64,000 nucleotides of DNA from Phialemonium atrogriseum (GCF_030411735.1 NW_026848175.1:1-64000); one strand, 5' to 3'. Positions 21,242 to 33,653 are shown, counted from the stretch's first letter. Numbers and translations are program-made. Notes: generated by a model not told the origin, from the letters alone.

Positions 21242-23268
21242 TCAAATTTGGTTCACGGTTCTCTGGAACCGGGGGGGTTTCGTCATGAACTTCTGCATGT
21301 TTGGACCTCCAGGCTGGGCACCCTTATGCCAGTGCTCGTACTCCATCCAGCCCGTCTCAGTCATCTGCTCCTCCATCGCGTCGACGAACCTCCCCTGGTC
21401 GGGACACAACGTGACAATCCCAGTCTCGAGAACGTAGTCGTCCCACAGCTTCAGCAGCTCCTTCATCCTCTCGGGCTCCTCCCCCGACAGGTCCTCGATC
21501 TCGCCCTTGTCCCGGCTCAGGTCATACAGCTGCCACCGGTCAGGCCCCTTCGGCTTCGGGATCCAGACAGCTTTCCAGTCGCCCTTGCGGATTGCCGCGC
21601 GCCCGCACGTCTCCCATCCCTGGATGAACTCTGCGTCGTGCACGCCCGCCCTCTCGCCCCTCAGGAAGGGGACGAACGACTCGCCGCGCATCCTCACCAC
21701 CTCCCGCCCCTGATACGTCGGAGCCGGGTGCGTCAGCCCGGCCATCTCGATGACCGTTGGTGCGAGGTCCATAACCGTCGCGAACTTGTGCGTGATGGGC
21801 TGTGCGGCCTCGCCGCCGGCCATCGGCTCGAACTGCTTCGGGTACTTCACCACGAAGGGGACTCGGATGCCGCCCTCGGTCGTGAAGGCCTTGTACAGGC
21901 GCGAGGGAGCCGTCGAAGCCTGCGCCCACCGGGGACCGTACCATATGAAGCTGTTGCCGTTGCCGAGGTTGTCGAGGCTGTTATCGTAGTATTGCTTTAG
22001 GTGCTCCATGACGGTTGTCTGCACAATCGGGTATGCCTCGTACGCAGCGCCCTCGGCGCCGTTATCGGAGAGGAAGCAGATGAAGGTGTTGTCCATCTCT
22101 CCGATCGATTCGAGGTAGTCCACCACCTTTTTTTCATGAAGAAGGAAGGGAGTTAGCCCACAATTAGAGCGCGCCATGACTTATATCGGGGGAGAAGGAA
22201 AGGGGCCGCGACAAACCTTGCCCACGTTGGCGTCGATGCACTCAACCATGCCGGCAAAGCATTCCATCGCCCGGCAAGACTTGGCGCGCTGCTCCGGCGT
22301 CATGTCCGCCCACTCGGGGGAATCCTCGGCGACTACCGGATGCGGCTTGACGTCTTCCGGGACTAGTCCCATCTTCTTGAGACGCTCCAGGCGGCGCAGG
22401 CGTAGCGCATCTGGGCCATCGTCGTACACTCTGAAGCTCAGTTAGCAGGGGTGGACCAACTGCGTTGGTCGGTGAGCGTCTCGGGAGGAATGACGAGACA
22501 AGGAGTAATTACACACCCGCGATAGTTCTTGATGTATTTCTGTGGCGCCTGTAATGGCCAGTGCGGCGCAGTGAAAGGGAAGTATCCAAAGAAGGGATGA
22601 TCGCCCTCCTTGTCCTTGTCCTTGATGCCCTTCCATTCCTCGAGATACTTGAGCATGATGTCGCCATATCCGTCTGACGAGTACCACCCATCGGGAAGTT
22701 CCTTCACGTAATGGTCGTCCTCCATGTGCAGCGGGATGGAAGTGGCCTCCAGGAAGCGCGGAGGCTGCTCCTCCTTCAAGTCGGGGGTGTAGGCAAAGTG
22801 GTTCGAGCAGGCCGGCAAGTGGGCAAAGGACCGCTTGAATCCCCTCGTGTGAGGAGATCGGTCGGGGGTCAGTCCCAGATGCCACTTCCCGCTCATGATG
22901 GTGTGGTATCCGCCATCCCTCATGATCTCGGGCAGGGCGGCAACGCGCTCGTTCAGGTACCCCTCGTAGCCCGGCATGCCCCGCTGAGGCGCGGTCTCCA
23001 GAGATCCGCCCTTGGTGGTGTTCTGGCCGTTGTGCATGGTCCACTCGATCAGGTTGCCGAGGCCGGCGATGTGGTGGTCCGTCCCGGTCATGATCATGGC
23101 CCGGGTGGGCGAGCATGCCGCCGCCGCGTGGAACTCGGTGAATCGATGTCCCTGGGAAGCCAGTTTGTCGATATTTGGGGTTCGGATTTCCCCGCCGAAG
23201 CAGCCAACATCGGAGAAGCCCAAGTCGTCCGCGACGATGACGAGAAAGTTTGGGCGTTTGGTAGTCAT
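21242..23268 (-). CDS. Arylsulfatase-type sulfatase (Cys-type)
   Basis: Three exons: 23268-22517, 22430-22217 and 22126-21242, 616 residues. The N-terminus FLVIVADDLGFSDVGCFGG gives the metal-binding Asp pair. C52 lies in CSPTRAMIMTG, the C-x-P-x-R signature whose Cys is oxidised to formylglycine. SGKWHLG and LSDNGAEG are further conserved sulfatase blocks. No signal peptide is visible, so a cytosolic or peroxisomal location is more likely than secretion; the very C-terminus (VNQI) is not a clear peroxisomal signal. The length and lack of a leader resemble bacterial-type AslA enzymes. It would release sulfate from a sulfate ester. It sits a few kilobases from a sulfotransferase-family and a cysteine-synthase/rhodanese gene. 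Confidence 0.9.
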
Positions 23269-23946
23269 GACTGTTGCACTTCAGTTAATCGATATGGTAG
23301 ATGCAGTTTGTGTAGATGTTTGTGTCTATTTAGATCAGAAGTTCCAACTGAGGAGGCGTGACATGGACTATAATATAAGTAATAATCAACATCGTGATAC
23401 CGCGTCTACTACTATTGTGTAATTCGACTTGATTTCGATGCCGCATTCGGAGGTGGAGGCTCTTCTGCATCTCGAGCTTAATAGATTCTCATAGGTTCTT
23501 CGCAACTCGGCTATCGCGATGGAGATGGTGAGACCAGGCTAAAAGCGGTACCATGATGGGGAACCTAACCCAGTTCCCCGCGAAAACCGGGTACTCTCTC
23601 CATATCTCCTCCTCACCTGAAGCTGGGGAGGAGCGGGGTCATCTAGCGGCGCAATCCAGATTCTTGGAGTCCCGCTTGCAACCCAGTTATCGCTTAAAGT
23701 AAACAGGGGGGTGATCATGAACGGGGCGAGGACTACTTGTATCGCCTCTCGCCCACCGCCAACACTCGGCAATCTCTCTCCCTAATCACACCGCGGCCGA
23801 CACCCGACTGACAACTCGCTCATCTCGGTCTCCGCAACCCCACAACCAAACAACCCCACAAACTACCCCGGACCCGCCCATGACCCGTTAGCTTCCCAAT
23901 CCCCACAATCGCTTGTCACCAAGTCTCTGAGTGTTGCAGCCATCCG
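23269..23946. promoter_or_regulatory. Divergent intergenic region between sulfatase and C6 regulator
   Basis: About 680 bases separate the sulfatase start (minus) from the start of the Zn(II)2Cys6 gene (plus). The last 150 bases are C- and CA-rich, typical of a fungal leader. CGCGGCCG occurs near 23792, a CGG/CCG arrangement, but single copies are common by chance. I assign no site. Confidence 0.35.
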
Positions 23947-26371
23947 ATGGATCCCTTTAACAGCCCGCCAAGATCCCGGGCATCGGGCCGCTCAGGGCCA
24001 CGAACGAAGCTGGGTTGCCTGACCTGTCGCAGACGTAAAGTCCGCTGCGATCAGCCAAACGGAGCCTCCCACGCGCAAACTCGATGCGGCAACTGCAGTA
24101 GACTCAACCTAGACTGCTACTACCCTCCACCAGGAGCTCCAAGCCGACGCTCGAGAAAATCTGTGGACGGGGTCGGGCGTAATAGCCCGAGGATGACTTC
24201 AGTCATCTGTCAGGCGGGTGGCTATGACCCTGGCCAACTCGGTGGTGGGGATGCTGGCAATAATGAGGGTACTGATCGAGGAGAAGCTGCTTCGAGCAAT
24301 GAAAGTAGCTCACAGTACAACTCCTACCAGCAGGCCATGTTCATGGCACCTACTTGGCTACCGCAATCCGACATCACTCCGCTCTCTCAGCTGGACCCGC
24401 CTCCGACTCGGGATTACCTGCCACAGCAAGAATCTCCAGGGCAACAAGTACAGCTCGATAGAGTGATTGGAGGCATGAGTGGCCTCTCGGGCTTTCCCGA
24501 TGCCGATGTGGCGCAATGGCAAACAACATTCCCCTCCGGGATATTATCACCCCTGGAGGATTTGTTCGTATCTCCCCTCCTTCCGTGGAAAGGGCCTCCG
24601 ACGAGATTCAACAACCCGAGAGGTAATAATGTAACCGGTCCACCAGGTCAGACTCAACAGTCCCGCTTCCAATCCTCCATTGCCAACTTATCCAGGCGAC
24701 AATCTGCCCCAGCGTCGTCGTCGACATCAACACCGATGCCGATGCCGACACTAAGAGAGTCGGGGATAGATGACACTCCGCGGAAGAGGCCATCTACAAG
24801 CGTAGATCTGGCTACGTTTGACGTGACGGAGCACCAACGGTCTCTCCTCGCCCAGTTCAATGCGACATCAAACCCAATCCCCCTCGTCGCGCCGATCGAC
24901 TCGCAGTGGAAATCGGCATATTTGTCTTTGATGAGCATGGCCCGTGACTGCTCGTACCTGATCAATGCCATATGTGCGGTATCTGAGCTCCACCTAGCAA
25001 ACTCGCGCCGAGGTTCTGTTGAGCAAGCCTTTGGCTACTATCAGAGCGCGACTACCAAGGCGGAGGCGATCCTAGAGATGGCCAGTATTCGCGTGGAAGA
25101 TTGGACGTTAAAGCAGGCCTTTGCAACACTATTCCTCCTGATGCATGCAGAAGTAAACTAGCTCCATGCCACAACACTGTCACCTCCCGTTCGCGTTTTG
25201 CTAATTATCATCCTCCCAGATCATGGCACAACCCCTTGCAGGCCCTAGGCGATGGCCAACAACCCATCTACGAACAGCCTACAGACGCCTAAGGCAACAT
25301 AACGAGAAGCTCAAGTCCTGGACAGGCATCGGTAGTCACATCCTGTCGTGGATCCAAATCATCGACAACAAGGCAGTCTACGCCGCAGGCATGGAAAACG
25401 AAACGGACCGTCCATCTCCAGACATGGACCTCCCAGCCAACCAACCCAGCCCGAACGGAACAATAGCAGACACCACTTCCGGACAATGTCCTTCACCAGG
25501 CCCTTCCCGCTCAGTGCATCTCTCCTCCGACACCCCACAAGACCAGCCGAATCCCCCGGCCCGGGTCCTAGACACCCCCCCACCAGCAGACGAACCCCCT
25601 TCCGCAGCAGAGATAGCCTACGACGCGCTCAACCGCCCGGCCTACCGCTTCTTCTTGCGCTGCCAGGCCTATATCCCGCGCATCATCTCGCTGGACCGCC
25701 ACCACCGCCCGCGCGGCACGCTGGACGCCGAATTCGACGTCCTCCGCGCGGGCCAGCGCCTGCGCGCGGAGCTGCGCGACCTGTGGGCCCGCCGCCCCGC
25801 CGGCCTCGACGTGCTTGCCGATGGGGCCGGGTTGCTTGAGGTGTTGCATCCGCAGGTTGCGGGGAGGATCATGCGGGGGTTTGCGGTTTATGTGGCGCAT
25901 TTTCATGCCATTGGGATATTGCTGCATCGGGTGGCGTTTATACATTACCCGGCTACTGAGGAGGTTAGAAGGGCGATTAAGGAGATTTTGAGGTTGGCTA
26001 GGAACCAGATTGTGGGAGGAGCGGGGGATGATGACCAGAATGGGGGTTGCGCGTCCGGGTTGCAGGGACCGTCTCAGGATGGTTGGGAACCTGGTGATGG
26101 CGCTTCAGGTCCGACTGCGCCTCCTCCTGTGGGCCTGTCGCCGGGCATCCCCTGGCTTTGGCCTCTATTTATGTGTGGGTTGGAATGCAGCCTCGAGGAG
26201 CGAGAGTGGGTGTTGGACCGGATGCATGGTATGAAGGGGTCGGTGAATGCCGAACGTACGGCGATTCTTCTGTCCGAGGTCACCAAGAGACAAGACGAGC
26301 GGGACGAGAGAGTCGACCAGAGGACCGTGAGGCAGGATATATTTGACGATGACTTCAGCGTTGTGTACTAA
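23947..26371 (+). CDS. Zn(II)2Cys6 transcription factor
   Basis: Two exons: 23947-25152 and 25220-26371, 785 residues. The binuclear cluster is near residues 26-60 (CLTCRRRKVRC, then CGNCSRLNLDC), with an unusually long loop between its two halves. It is followed by a long low-complexity region rich in Ser, Pro, Gln and Gly. The regulatory domain begins near residue 285 (DVTEHQRSLLAQFN) in the fungal-specific C-terminal style. The first intron carries an in-frame stop, so splicing is needed for full length. It is divergent from the sulfatase and may regulate it, but that is only proximity. Exon 2 has a more GC-rich, repetitive middle than exon 1. Confidence 0.85.
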
Positions 26372-26515
26372 TTAGTCAGATGTGCTTGCTTCCTAATTAA
26401 GCAATAATTAATTAATTAATACTTAGAAGCGAATAGAGTTGATGCGATTTCAGCCTGCCAGCTCGCTCGGGCATGATCAAATCCCAAACAGCCCATGATA
26501 TTTCCCACGGCTGTA

Positions 26516-28292
26516 TTAAACCCGCTCTGCATGTTCGGACCCTTCCTTCAGTTCGTAACCCCCTCCATGCGTCCGAGACGACATGTCGGCCGCTTCGGAA
26601 TTGAATTCCCTCTCCATCTGCTCCAGGGATTTGCCCATCGTCTCCTTGACGAAGAACCAAGAAAAGACAGCGCTGAAGGCGTTGATTGCCGCAAAAAATA
26701 GGAACGTGGCCCATCCGATGTTGGTAATCATGTACGGTGTTGCGACCGACCAGATGATGTTAAAGATCCACTGAGTTCCCAGGGCGATGGCAACTCCAAG
26801 ATCCCTTGTCTGGGGAGAGAGAACCTCGGCGATATAGATCCTGTCGGCGGACAGATAAATATTAATTAGCTTCCAAGCAATCTCAAGACTGGGGCAAAGG
26901 CATGCCGAATTAGTTACTCACCAGCCCAGAGGACCCCAGGACATGTTGTAGGCTATGATGGCCAGGTAGATTAACGCAACGACGGCGATACCTGCACCGT
27001 CAACGACACCACCACCTGGGGGAGGCTTCACTTTCACGACTATGGCAACGCAAAACAAGCAGACTGACATGAATATCGCCCCGCCGCAAAAAGCAAGCCT
27101 CCGTCCGAGTCTCTCAGAAAGGAAGAACACGAAGGCGCCACAGGAGATAATCTTGACGGCTCCAAAGACACCAGAGATGAGCAAGGCCTCGGTCCCTTCC
27201 CCGACAACCAGCGTGAAGAACTGAGGCGAGAAGTAAGCCAACGCATTGGCTCCCGTGCACACCTGGCACATCATGACGGTAAAGGACAGCAGCAGTCGGA
27301 AGACGGTGACCTTGCGCCGCAGCTCGACCCTGAGCGACCCGCGCGTAACCCGCTGCTCAGCCTCAACGGCCTCCCGGATCTCGTCCATCTCGTCCCGCAC
27401 GTCCGGCCCCTCCGAGGCGCGGATCCACTTGAGCGACTCCCATGCCTCGTCCCAGCGGTTGCGCTGGGCTAGCCAGCGTGCGCTCTCCGGAATCGTCATC
27501 ATCCCCAGGCCTAGGAGGGCGCCGGGTATGATCTGCATCGAGATGGGGATCTGCCATTGTTTGTCCGATGTGGCGTCGATGCCTTTGCTTACGCCGTAGT
27601 TTGCCCTGGGGAGGGGGGAGAACAAGACAAAGTTAATGGATATTCACGATTGGGCTTCATCTCAACCTGTGCCAAAGACCGGCCCTGCGTACCAATAGCT
27701 GGCAAAGATGCCCCAGGTGAAAAGAAACTGGTACCCGCTACCGATCCTCCCGCGGAGCTTCTTGGGCGACATCTCGGAGGCGTAGAGCGGCACCAGGACG
27801 GAGGTGCCGCCGACGCCCAGGCCGGCGACGATGCGGCCGACGTAGAAGCTCGACAGGTGGTGCGTGCTCGCGGTCTGCACGACCGCCCCCACGACGAACA
27901 CGGCAGCCGATAGCTGCATCGACAGCCGCCGGCCGAGGCGGGAGGCCAGCGGGAAGATGGCGAAACAGCCGATGAAGGAGCCGCATTGCTGCAACCCGAC
28001 CGCTAGGGAGCTGACCTGCGTGACCTTGGAGGAGCTGCTTTCCTGGTAGCCGAAGGAGGATTGGTACGAGGCGAGGGTGATGGTGCCGCCTAGAGTTATT
28101 CAGCCTTTCTTGACCTTTGTAAAGTCTCTCGACCCCCTTCCCCCGATGTCTCTCGAGCTGATGGTATCACGGATGGACCTTACCCACGACTCCCGTGTCA
28201 TATCCGAATAGGAATCCACCAATGCACACGAGGAGGCCAAGGTAGTAGGCTCTGAGGTCCCCTTTACTCTGGTGGAAAAAACTAAAAGCCAT
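26516..28292 (-). CDS. MFS sugar/quinate-type transporter
   Basis: Four exons: 28292-28184, 28089-27693, 27605-26922 and 26840-26516, 504 residues. The N-terminus has GGFLFGYDTGVVGG, the first-helix signature of sugar porters. RLGRR and PESARWLAQRNRWDEA are the sugar-porter loop motifs, and ERLGRR recurs in the second half. The exon joins fall inside conserved blocks (YWANYGVSKG, GWIYIAE) and restore them. It resembles the quinate permease branch. The role is proton-linked uptake of a sugar, quinate or a related polyol at the plasma membrane; the substrate cannot be told from sequence. An alternative upstream start would add 24 residues without a membrane segment. Confidence 0.85.
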
Positions 28293-28617
28293 GGCCTGCA
28301 ATAGTGGTAACTTGTCGTGTTCTGGTTGAGTCTGGTCGATTGCGAAACATGAGAGAAATCTCACTCGAGCATCGTGTCAAAAGACGGACAAACCGATGAT
28401 GGTCTTGATGGTTTAGAAGAGAGTGTAAATGTACTTATTTCACTAACCTGGTTGGAGAAGTGGAGCAGTGACACTATGTGGAGTACAATTGTGTGGAGTG
28501 TTGTCGTCGGGTGAGACGAAGTTATAATTGGCGACGGACGATAGCCGAGAACCGACTTTAGCTTGTCTAGCAGTGCAACGCCAAGCAAGATTAGGGAGGG
28601 GGGTTGCATAGAGGGGA

Positions 28618-28779
28618 CTATGGGGCTTCTATCCTCTCGCTAGGCACGTCGCTCATGTAGGAAACGCAGGTGCTACCAAACGACATCATGTCGGGGTCGC
28701 TGTTGCTGTCTGTGCCGGGGGCCCCCGTCCCCAGGGCTAGCACCTTGGACATGTCGGCAATCGGGAATCCCTTCAGGTA
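28618..28779 (-). pseudogene. Possible orphan 3' exon of an unrecognised gene
   Basis: A 54-codon open stretch runs from a good acceptor (TTCTAG at 28785-28780) to a TAG at 28620-28618. It reads YLKGFPIADMSKVLALGTG and ends with VSYMSDVPSERIEAP. It looks coding because of the acceptor and clean frame, and a further piece may lie at 28850-28930 (DMPKLREFTILPARNATHTS). I found no start or complete gene. It may be the 3' end of a lost gene. The rest of 28293-29044 shows nothing. Confidence 0.25.
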
Positions 28780-29044
28780 CTAGAACAAAGGCAAAGCCCG
28801 AAGTAATACCACCAAAGGCAAAATGGATGTGTGAGTAGCGTTCCTCGCCGGCAAGATGGTGAATTCCCTCAGCTTGGGCATGTCAAGCGTTGACGTCCGG
28901 TCTGCAGCCTCGGACCCTAGGACCGACCACCTAATTATCCAGTTTTTTTGCTGCTGCATCGAGATCTAGCAGGCAAGTCATGAAATTCCAGAGACAAACC
29001 TCCGACAGGTTAAGAATATATTCGGAATGTCATATTTTCATCTT

Positions 29045-30220
29045 TCAGTAATCATACACAGGTAGGTCGCACTCTAGGATCAGGTTTCCCTCCCTGTCCA
29101 CAGCTAACCCTTCATCATTGCCATCATCAAATCCGTCAGCAAACTCTCCCTTCACATCAACTAACATGTCATCCATCTTGCTCCACCTATGTCTCACAAT
29201 GCCCGGCAATGTAGACTCTGGTTCTTCCGCAAATGCTCGCCAACTGGCATGGCAGTCGTATCCCGGACGTGATATTCCCAACCATGTGCTGTCCAAAGGG
29301 TCGCGGCCCTTTCCGATCTGGGACCATGCGACGATCTTTATGGACCAGCCATACTGCCCCCCATCTGATTGGTCGCAAATGTCAACCTGGCAGTCGGTCA
29401 TACAAACCCCACAGGATCGGACGACTTCAGAACAACCGGTGAAGTAACCCCCGCCACGGCTGCGCTCGAGTTCCGGGATCCGACGCGGCAGAAAGCGAAT
29501 GCCCCGGGATGTCCAACAGTTTCCTCGACCCCAATAGCGTCCGATCTGGAGGTGCCTGCAGATGCGCAAAGGGGTGTGTTCGACAAGCTGTCTGAGCTTC
29601 TTGGCGTCCCCATCGGGGTGGGACATCTTGTAGATTTTGGAGACGAAAAGCTCGCCGTCGATGATTCGCGTGCGAATAACCTCGTCGATTGTGCATCCTG
29701 TGTGTGGACAGGTCTTCTGGATCTCCTTCTCTAGAACCCAAGGTGCAAACCCATGCGCAGGTCCGTAAAAATGGCTGTTCATGATGACCCGGAACCCATG
29801 GAAGCCAAGTTGGTGATCTGTGCTGATGTAAAACGAGTCTCTCTCCTTATCATGCCAACTATGACTTCGAAAGCAGTCTCCGTCCCAGTCTCCTAGCTGA
29901 TACCCTCGCAACATCGGGTCCCATCGGTGAAGCTTTTTGCAATGGAAGCAGTAATAGGAGTCCGGTCGATCTCTCTCGAGCAAAAGAAATAGATCTTGTG
30001 TAGTCCACCGGTCCAGCCTGTTAGGCAATTTGGGAGAGAACATGTTGTAAAACGCTCGGCAAGTGAAGGTTAAGCAGATTTCCGATGCCTTCGGGAGATG
30101 CTTGAACACTTCGGTGACAAGTTCAGCGGGAAGCCTCAAAATCCAAGAGGTCTGATTGCATCGTTCCTCCGAGTGAGGGTTGTGAGTTGCCTTGGCAGCT
30201 GCCAGGAGTAGAAGCGACAT
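29045..30220 (-). CDS. F-box protein
   Basis: Single exon, 391 residues. Residues about 26-65 (SWILRLPAELVTEVFKHLPK, then CLTFTCRAFYNM) form an F-box, which binds Skp1 in SCF ubiquitin ligases. The remainder has many Cys, His and Trp residues (for example YCFHCKKLHRW near residue 90) but no WD40 or leucine-rich repeats, like the large group of fungal F-box proteins of unknown target. The C-terminus is acidic. The first 15 residues are hydrophobic (MSLLLLAAA) but too short and close to the F-box to be a signal peptide of significance. Confidence 0.8.
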   Translation of the reverse strand: MSLLLLAAAKATHNPHSEERCNQTSWILRLPAELVTEVFKHLPKASEICLTFTCRAFYNMFSPKLPNRLDRWTTQDLFLLLERDRPDSYYCFHCKKLHRWDPMLRGYQLGDWDGDCFRSHSWHDKERDSFYISTDHQLGFHGFRVIMNSHFYGPAHGFAPWVLEKEIQKTCPHTGCTIDEVIRTRIIDGELFVSKIYKMSHPDGDAKKLRQLVEHTPLRICRHLQIGRYWGRGNCWTSRGIRFLPRRIPELERSRGGGYFTGCSEVVRSCGVCMTDCQVDICDQSDGGQYGWSIKIVAWSQIGKGRDPLDSTWLGISRPGYDCHASWRAFAEEPESTLPGIVRHRWSKMDDMLVDVKGEFADGFDDGNDEGLAVDREGNLILECDLPVYDY

Positions 30221-30852
30221 TGTTGCTCGAGTGAAGTTGGGTTGTTAAGGTGGGATGTCGACGCAGTACATTGGCTGCCTTTATATAGGTAACGGCTGGC
30301 TTGGACAAGGTTTTTTTTTTTTTTGCAAACCTAAACACTGCGACGTAAATCATCCAACCGCCGAGAGCCGAAGATTCTATTCTGAGTCTAACCTATGCAC
30401 TACGGAAACTTTCGACACCGACCTTTAATTCCAAGCTTTGCTAGCATAACCTTGTCATCAAAGGGTTATATTAAGGTTAAAGTTTGACCACGCAATCGTT
30501 ATTTTAGAGTAATTAGCAAGGCGGTAGCCTTGGAAGCTGGAAACCCAAAAAATACGGGAGGGTAGGTGGGTTTGAGGGGGAAGGTCGAGAGGTTTATGCC
30601 GTTGTCTGAGAAGAACGTCGATCGCGGGACTTATATTGTGTGTCTATGCGGTGCCTCGCCAAGGATAGCCTAGTAATTCTCGAATCCGAAGAGGACATCA
30701 CCGTTGATGTGATACTCAAATCTATTCCCTGGTCGACCTAGACCCATCTCCGCCTACCTATATGCTTAGGGTTAAATGTATGTCGTTTGTTGTGGTTGTG
30801 GTGCTGTCCTTTGCCGTTGTGTTGTGATGCCCCGGGTCTCTTTAGATAATAA
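30221..30852. other. Intergenic region
   Basis: Promoter of the F-box gene on the left, with a T-run at about 30311-30324, and 3' flank of the DHA2 exporter on the right. No coding sequence was seen. Confidence 0.45.
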
Positions 30853-32584
30853 CTACTTAACATCGAGATGCTCCTTTAACAAAAAGCAGCAGCACACGAC
30901 CGTGCCAAGACCAGCCAGCCCGATGCCCATGTATTGCGCGCCATGGTAGCCATTCTGCAGATCTGCCCTCGTCTTGCCGCCCTTGTTGACGTGAACCTCC
31001 ACCGTACCTGCTAGCCCTAGCCCCAGCGAGATGCTGTAGTTGACAATGGTGTTGACCAGGCTGGCCGCGATGCCTTGGTGCTCCTTGGCCATAGCGTCGG
31101 ACAGGATCAACGTCGCGGCCGGGAAGCTCATGTCCATGCCCCACGAGATGACCAGCAGCGTCACAAAGACCTGCGCCCAATAAGTCTGATCCTGAGGTAC
31201 GGTGGCGCTCAGGATGCTGCCGACGGTGAAGGAGGTAAGCGCCATCGTCATCACCACGGCAGGGCCGAGGCGGTGCAGCAGCATTCCCGTGAAGACGGCC
31301 GCCATGGTGCCAGAAATGGCAACAGGAGTGAAGCGCGCCGTCACGAGCAGCGGAGTGGCGCCCAGCAGCACCTCCTCGAACTGCCAGAGGTAGTACACGA
31401 ACACGCCGAAGCAGCTCCATCCTAGCGCCAACGCCGCCAGCACAAAGGACACGTCGGAGCTGAAGATCTCGAAGGGGATTAGGGGCTGTGGCGAGTAGCG
31501 CGTTTCGAGTATGAAAAAGACAACGCCGAGGAGAACGCCGAGGATCAGCATCACGATCACATGGGGTGCCTGCCACCCGTCGATGGGCGCCTGATTCCAT
31601 GCGAAGTTGAACAGCACCAACGCAGCGACGCCGGTCACAGCGCCCGGAATGTCGAGCTGCTCCATTCGGCCCCGGAGCGACATCGCGGCGGCGAACTTAC
31701 GCGGCGGGTCTGGGATGATGAAGATGCCGGCTACCGCCAGGCCGGCCAGGGCGATGGAAAAGGCCCAGAACGCCCACGGCCAGAATGCCATGGAAAACAG
31801 GCTAGCGAAGAGTGCCCCGACGAGAAAGCCGGCGGGGGCCATGGCGCCGAAGATGGCGAAGCACATGGCCTTGCGGCGGCCCGGCGCGTAGGTCGCCCCG
31901 AGGATTGCGAGCCCGTTCGGCAAGCAGATGGCCGGGCCGATTCCCTGCAGCACCCGCGAGAAGATGAAGAGCACGTAGTTGGAGTAGATGGCGCAGCCCG
32001 CCACTGCCGACCACAAGGAAAACCAGGCCCACCCGATCAGCAGCAACCGCTTGTATCCAAAGACGTCGCCCAGACGGCCGGAGAAGAGAATGAAAGTGCC
32101 CACAGTCAAGCTGTAGCCCGCGATCTGCAACGTCCTGGGTCAGCTTTTGCCGCGACAAAGACTTAATGCGAAGGTCGAGGGGTTGCATAGGAGCCGCAGG
32201 GACGCACTCACGAGCCACGTGAGTTGTCCAGGGTCTGTGATACCAAAGCTGTCGCCTATGATGTGAAGTATCGATAATGCTTGGCCGAGGCCCGCCTCTG
32301 AAGAAGCGAATTGATTAGGGCCAGGTTTTGCAACGGTTTGGTAGTCATGACGAACGTGTGGTCAGCTGCGCCATGCAAACTAATCCGACGAAAGCAATTT
32401 CGTGAGGGAGCGAGAGCGTCTCAGCAATGGAGGTGTTGGTTGCCGTCCTCGCTACGGGCGACTCCCCTTCTCTTTGTTCTCCAGATGTCGCTTGGACATT
32501 GTCTGGACTGGGGCCGGACTTGGCGAAGGCCAACTCTATGTCACTCGGAATGCCTGCCTCATTCTCGCGCTCGTCAGGCGTCAT
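30853..32584 (-). CDS. MFS drug/metabolite exporter, DHA2-like (14-helix)
   Basis: Three exons: 32584-32356, 32297-32212 and 32124-30853, 528 residues. After an acidic cytosolic N-terminus of about 55 residues come the membrane segments. Motif A is GRLGDVFGYKR, and the exon 2 sequence QAGLGQALSILHIIGDSFG and the joined WLIAGYSLTVGTF are typical of the DHA2 family of multidrug and aminotriazole-type exporters. Such proteins export toxic or secondary compounds by proton antiport. The gene is divergent from a C2H2/C6 regulator, and the shared promoter carries a CGGCTCCG palindrome also found upstream of the hydrolase/NmrA pair. It probably exports the substrate or product of that set. Confidence 0.85.
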
Positions 32585-33653
32585 TTCGTGATCAGTCTAG
32601 GCATTTGAGACACGGTGCAGACGGATGGTAATTAATGATGCAACTCTTGAGATAGGAACGCCGGGTCAGTTTGTCCATCGTCCAGAAACTGCGCCTAGAC
32701 TTTGTATCAGTGTTAAATCCGACTTAAGTTCCGGCGGAAGTTAACCCCGCATCGGGGCGATGGTATGCAGTGGGTCCCGGTGGAGCCGCGCAGCTTCTTC
32801 TGCGGCCGACGCGAAACCCCTGCTTTGGCGTGCCATTGCCCCACCTCCAGCTTCGGGCCAGTTCGAGCTGTGTGCGGCTCCGCAGAGTCTAGTGAGCATC
32901 ACGTAGAGGCTGTCTGTCAAAACCCGGCTGCGCGAGGAGGCCGGTCGGTGCCGGGCTTACCGAAGCAAGCCGAGGCGACGGGACCTTCGGGTGCAGCCCC
33001 CGAGTCGCTGCCCTTCTCCGAGCCTTGAACTGGATTCGCGGTGACGAGTACGGCAGGCCGCATGGCCGGCAGCTCTTGTACGAATGTCGGTGATCCCAGG
33101 GTATCAACAATTATACGGAATAAGAGGGCGGTCCACGGAGATCTCCGCCGGGTTGACCCACTCGGAGTTGAATAGCCGAAGAGCTACAGGCCGCGGAATC
33201 TGGGATAATTACTCAACAACTCCCCTGGGGGGGATCCTTCCTTTCTTTCCTTTCCTTTTTAGTACGCTTCAATATTATATAGCCCAATGAGGATACGTCG
33301 TTGCCCACACTTACTCTCAATACAGGGTGTCCTCGTGCTTTGATCTCCCCTTGTATTTTGAACCTGACCCCTTCTGCACGAACAAGCGAAATAGGTACCG
33401 TTTTGCACCGTCCTCCCCGCCTTTACAATCGTGCACGGCCCCCTGACATGGGCTCCGTTGCCGATTTCAATAGCCGCTAGAAACAGCCTTGTTTCTTAGT
33501 GCTAAGCCCTGCCAGTGGTGCGGGGTGCAGCAGCGTCAAAAGGTCATCTGGCCGAACCCAACTTTGGCCGCCGTCTTTCAACTTGCCTTGCGTCTCTACA
33601 GAGCCGGGTCAAACAACGCGGTATGCATTTTCCGACGGACAAACCCTGACGAC
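32585..33653. promoter_or_regulatory. Divergent promoter of the DHA2 exporter and the C2H2/C6 regulator
   Basis: A 1.07-kb spacer. CGGCTCCG (CGG-N2-CCG palindrome class) lies at 32875-32882, and AGCCGAGGCGAC lies at 32968-32979. The same 12-mer and the reverse complement of the palindrome occur in the promoter at 39699-40544. A T/C-rich tract and a weak TATA (ATTATATAG, near 33272) precede the regulator. Confidence 0.5.

Noticed and set aside
21248..22000. Long plus-strand ORF (250 codons) opposite the sulfatase
   Set aside because: Antisense to conserved sulfatase sequence; Leu/Arg/Pro/His-rich with no family signature.
33489..33653. N-terminal extension of the C2H2/C6 regulator
   Set aside because: Starts at TTG, not ATG, and adds 55 residues with no domain; ATG at 33654 fits the fingers.
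32585..33653. A coding gene in the GC-rich spacer near 32765-33110
   Set aside because: ORFs of 70-90 codons on both strands, none with domain sequence; shared motifs with another promoter point to regulation.
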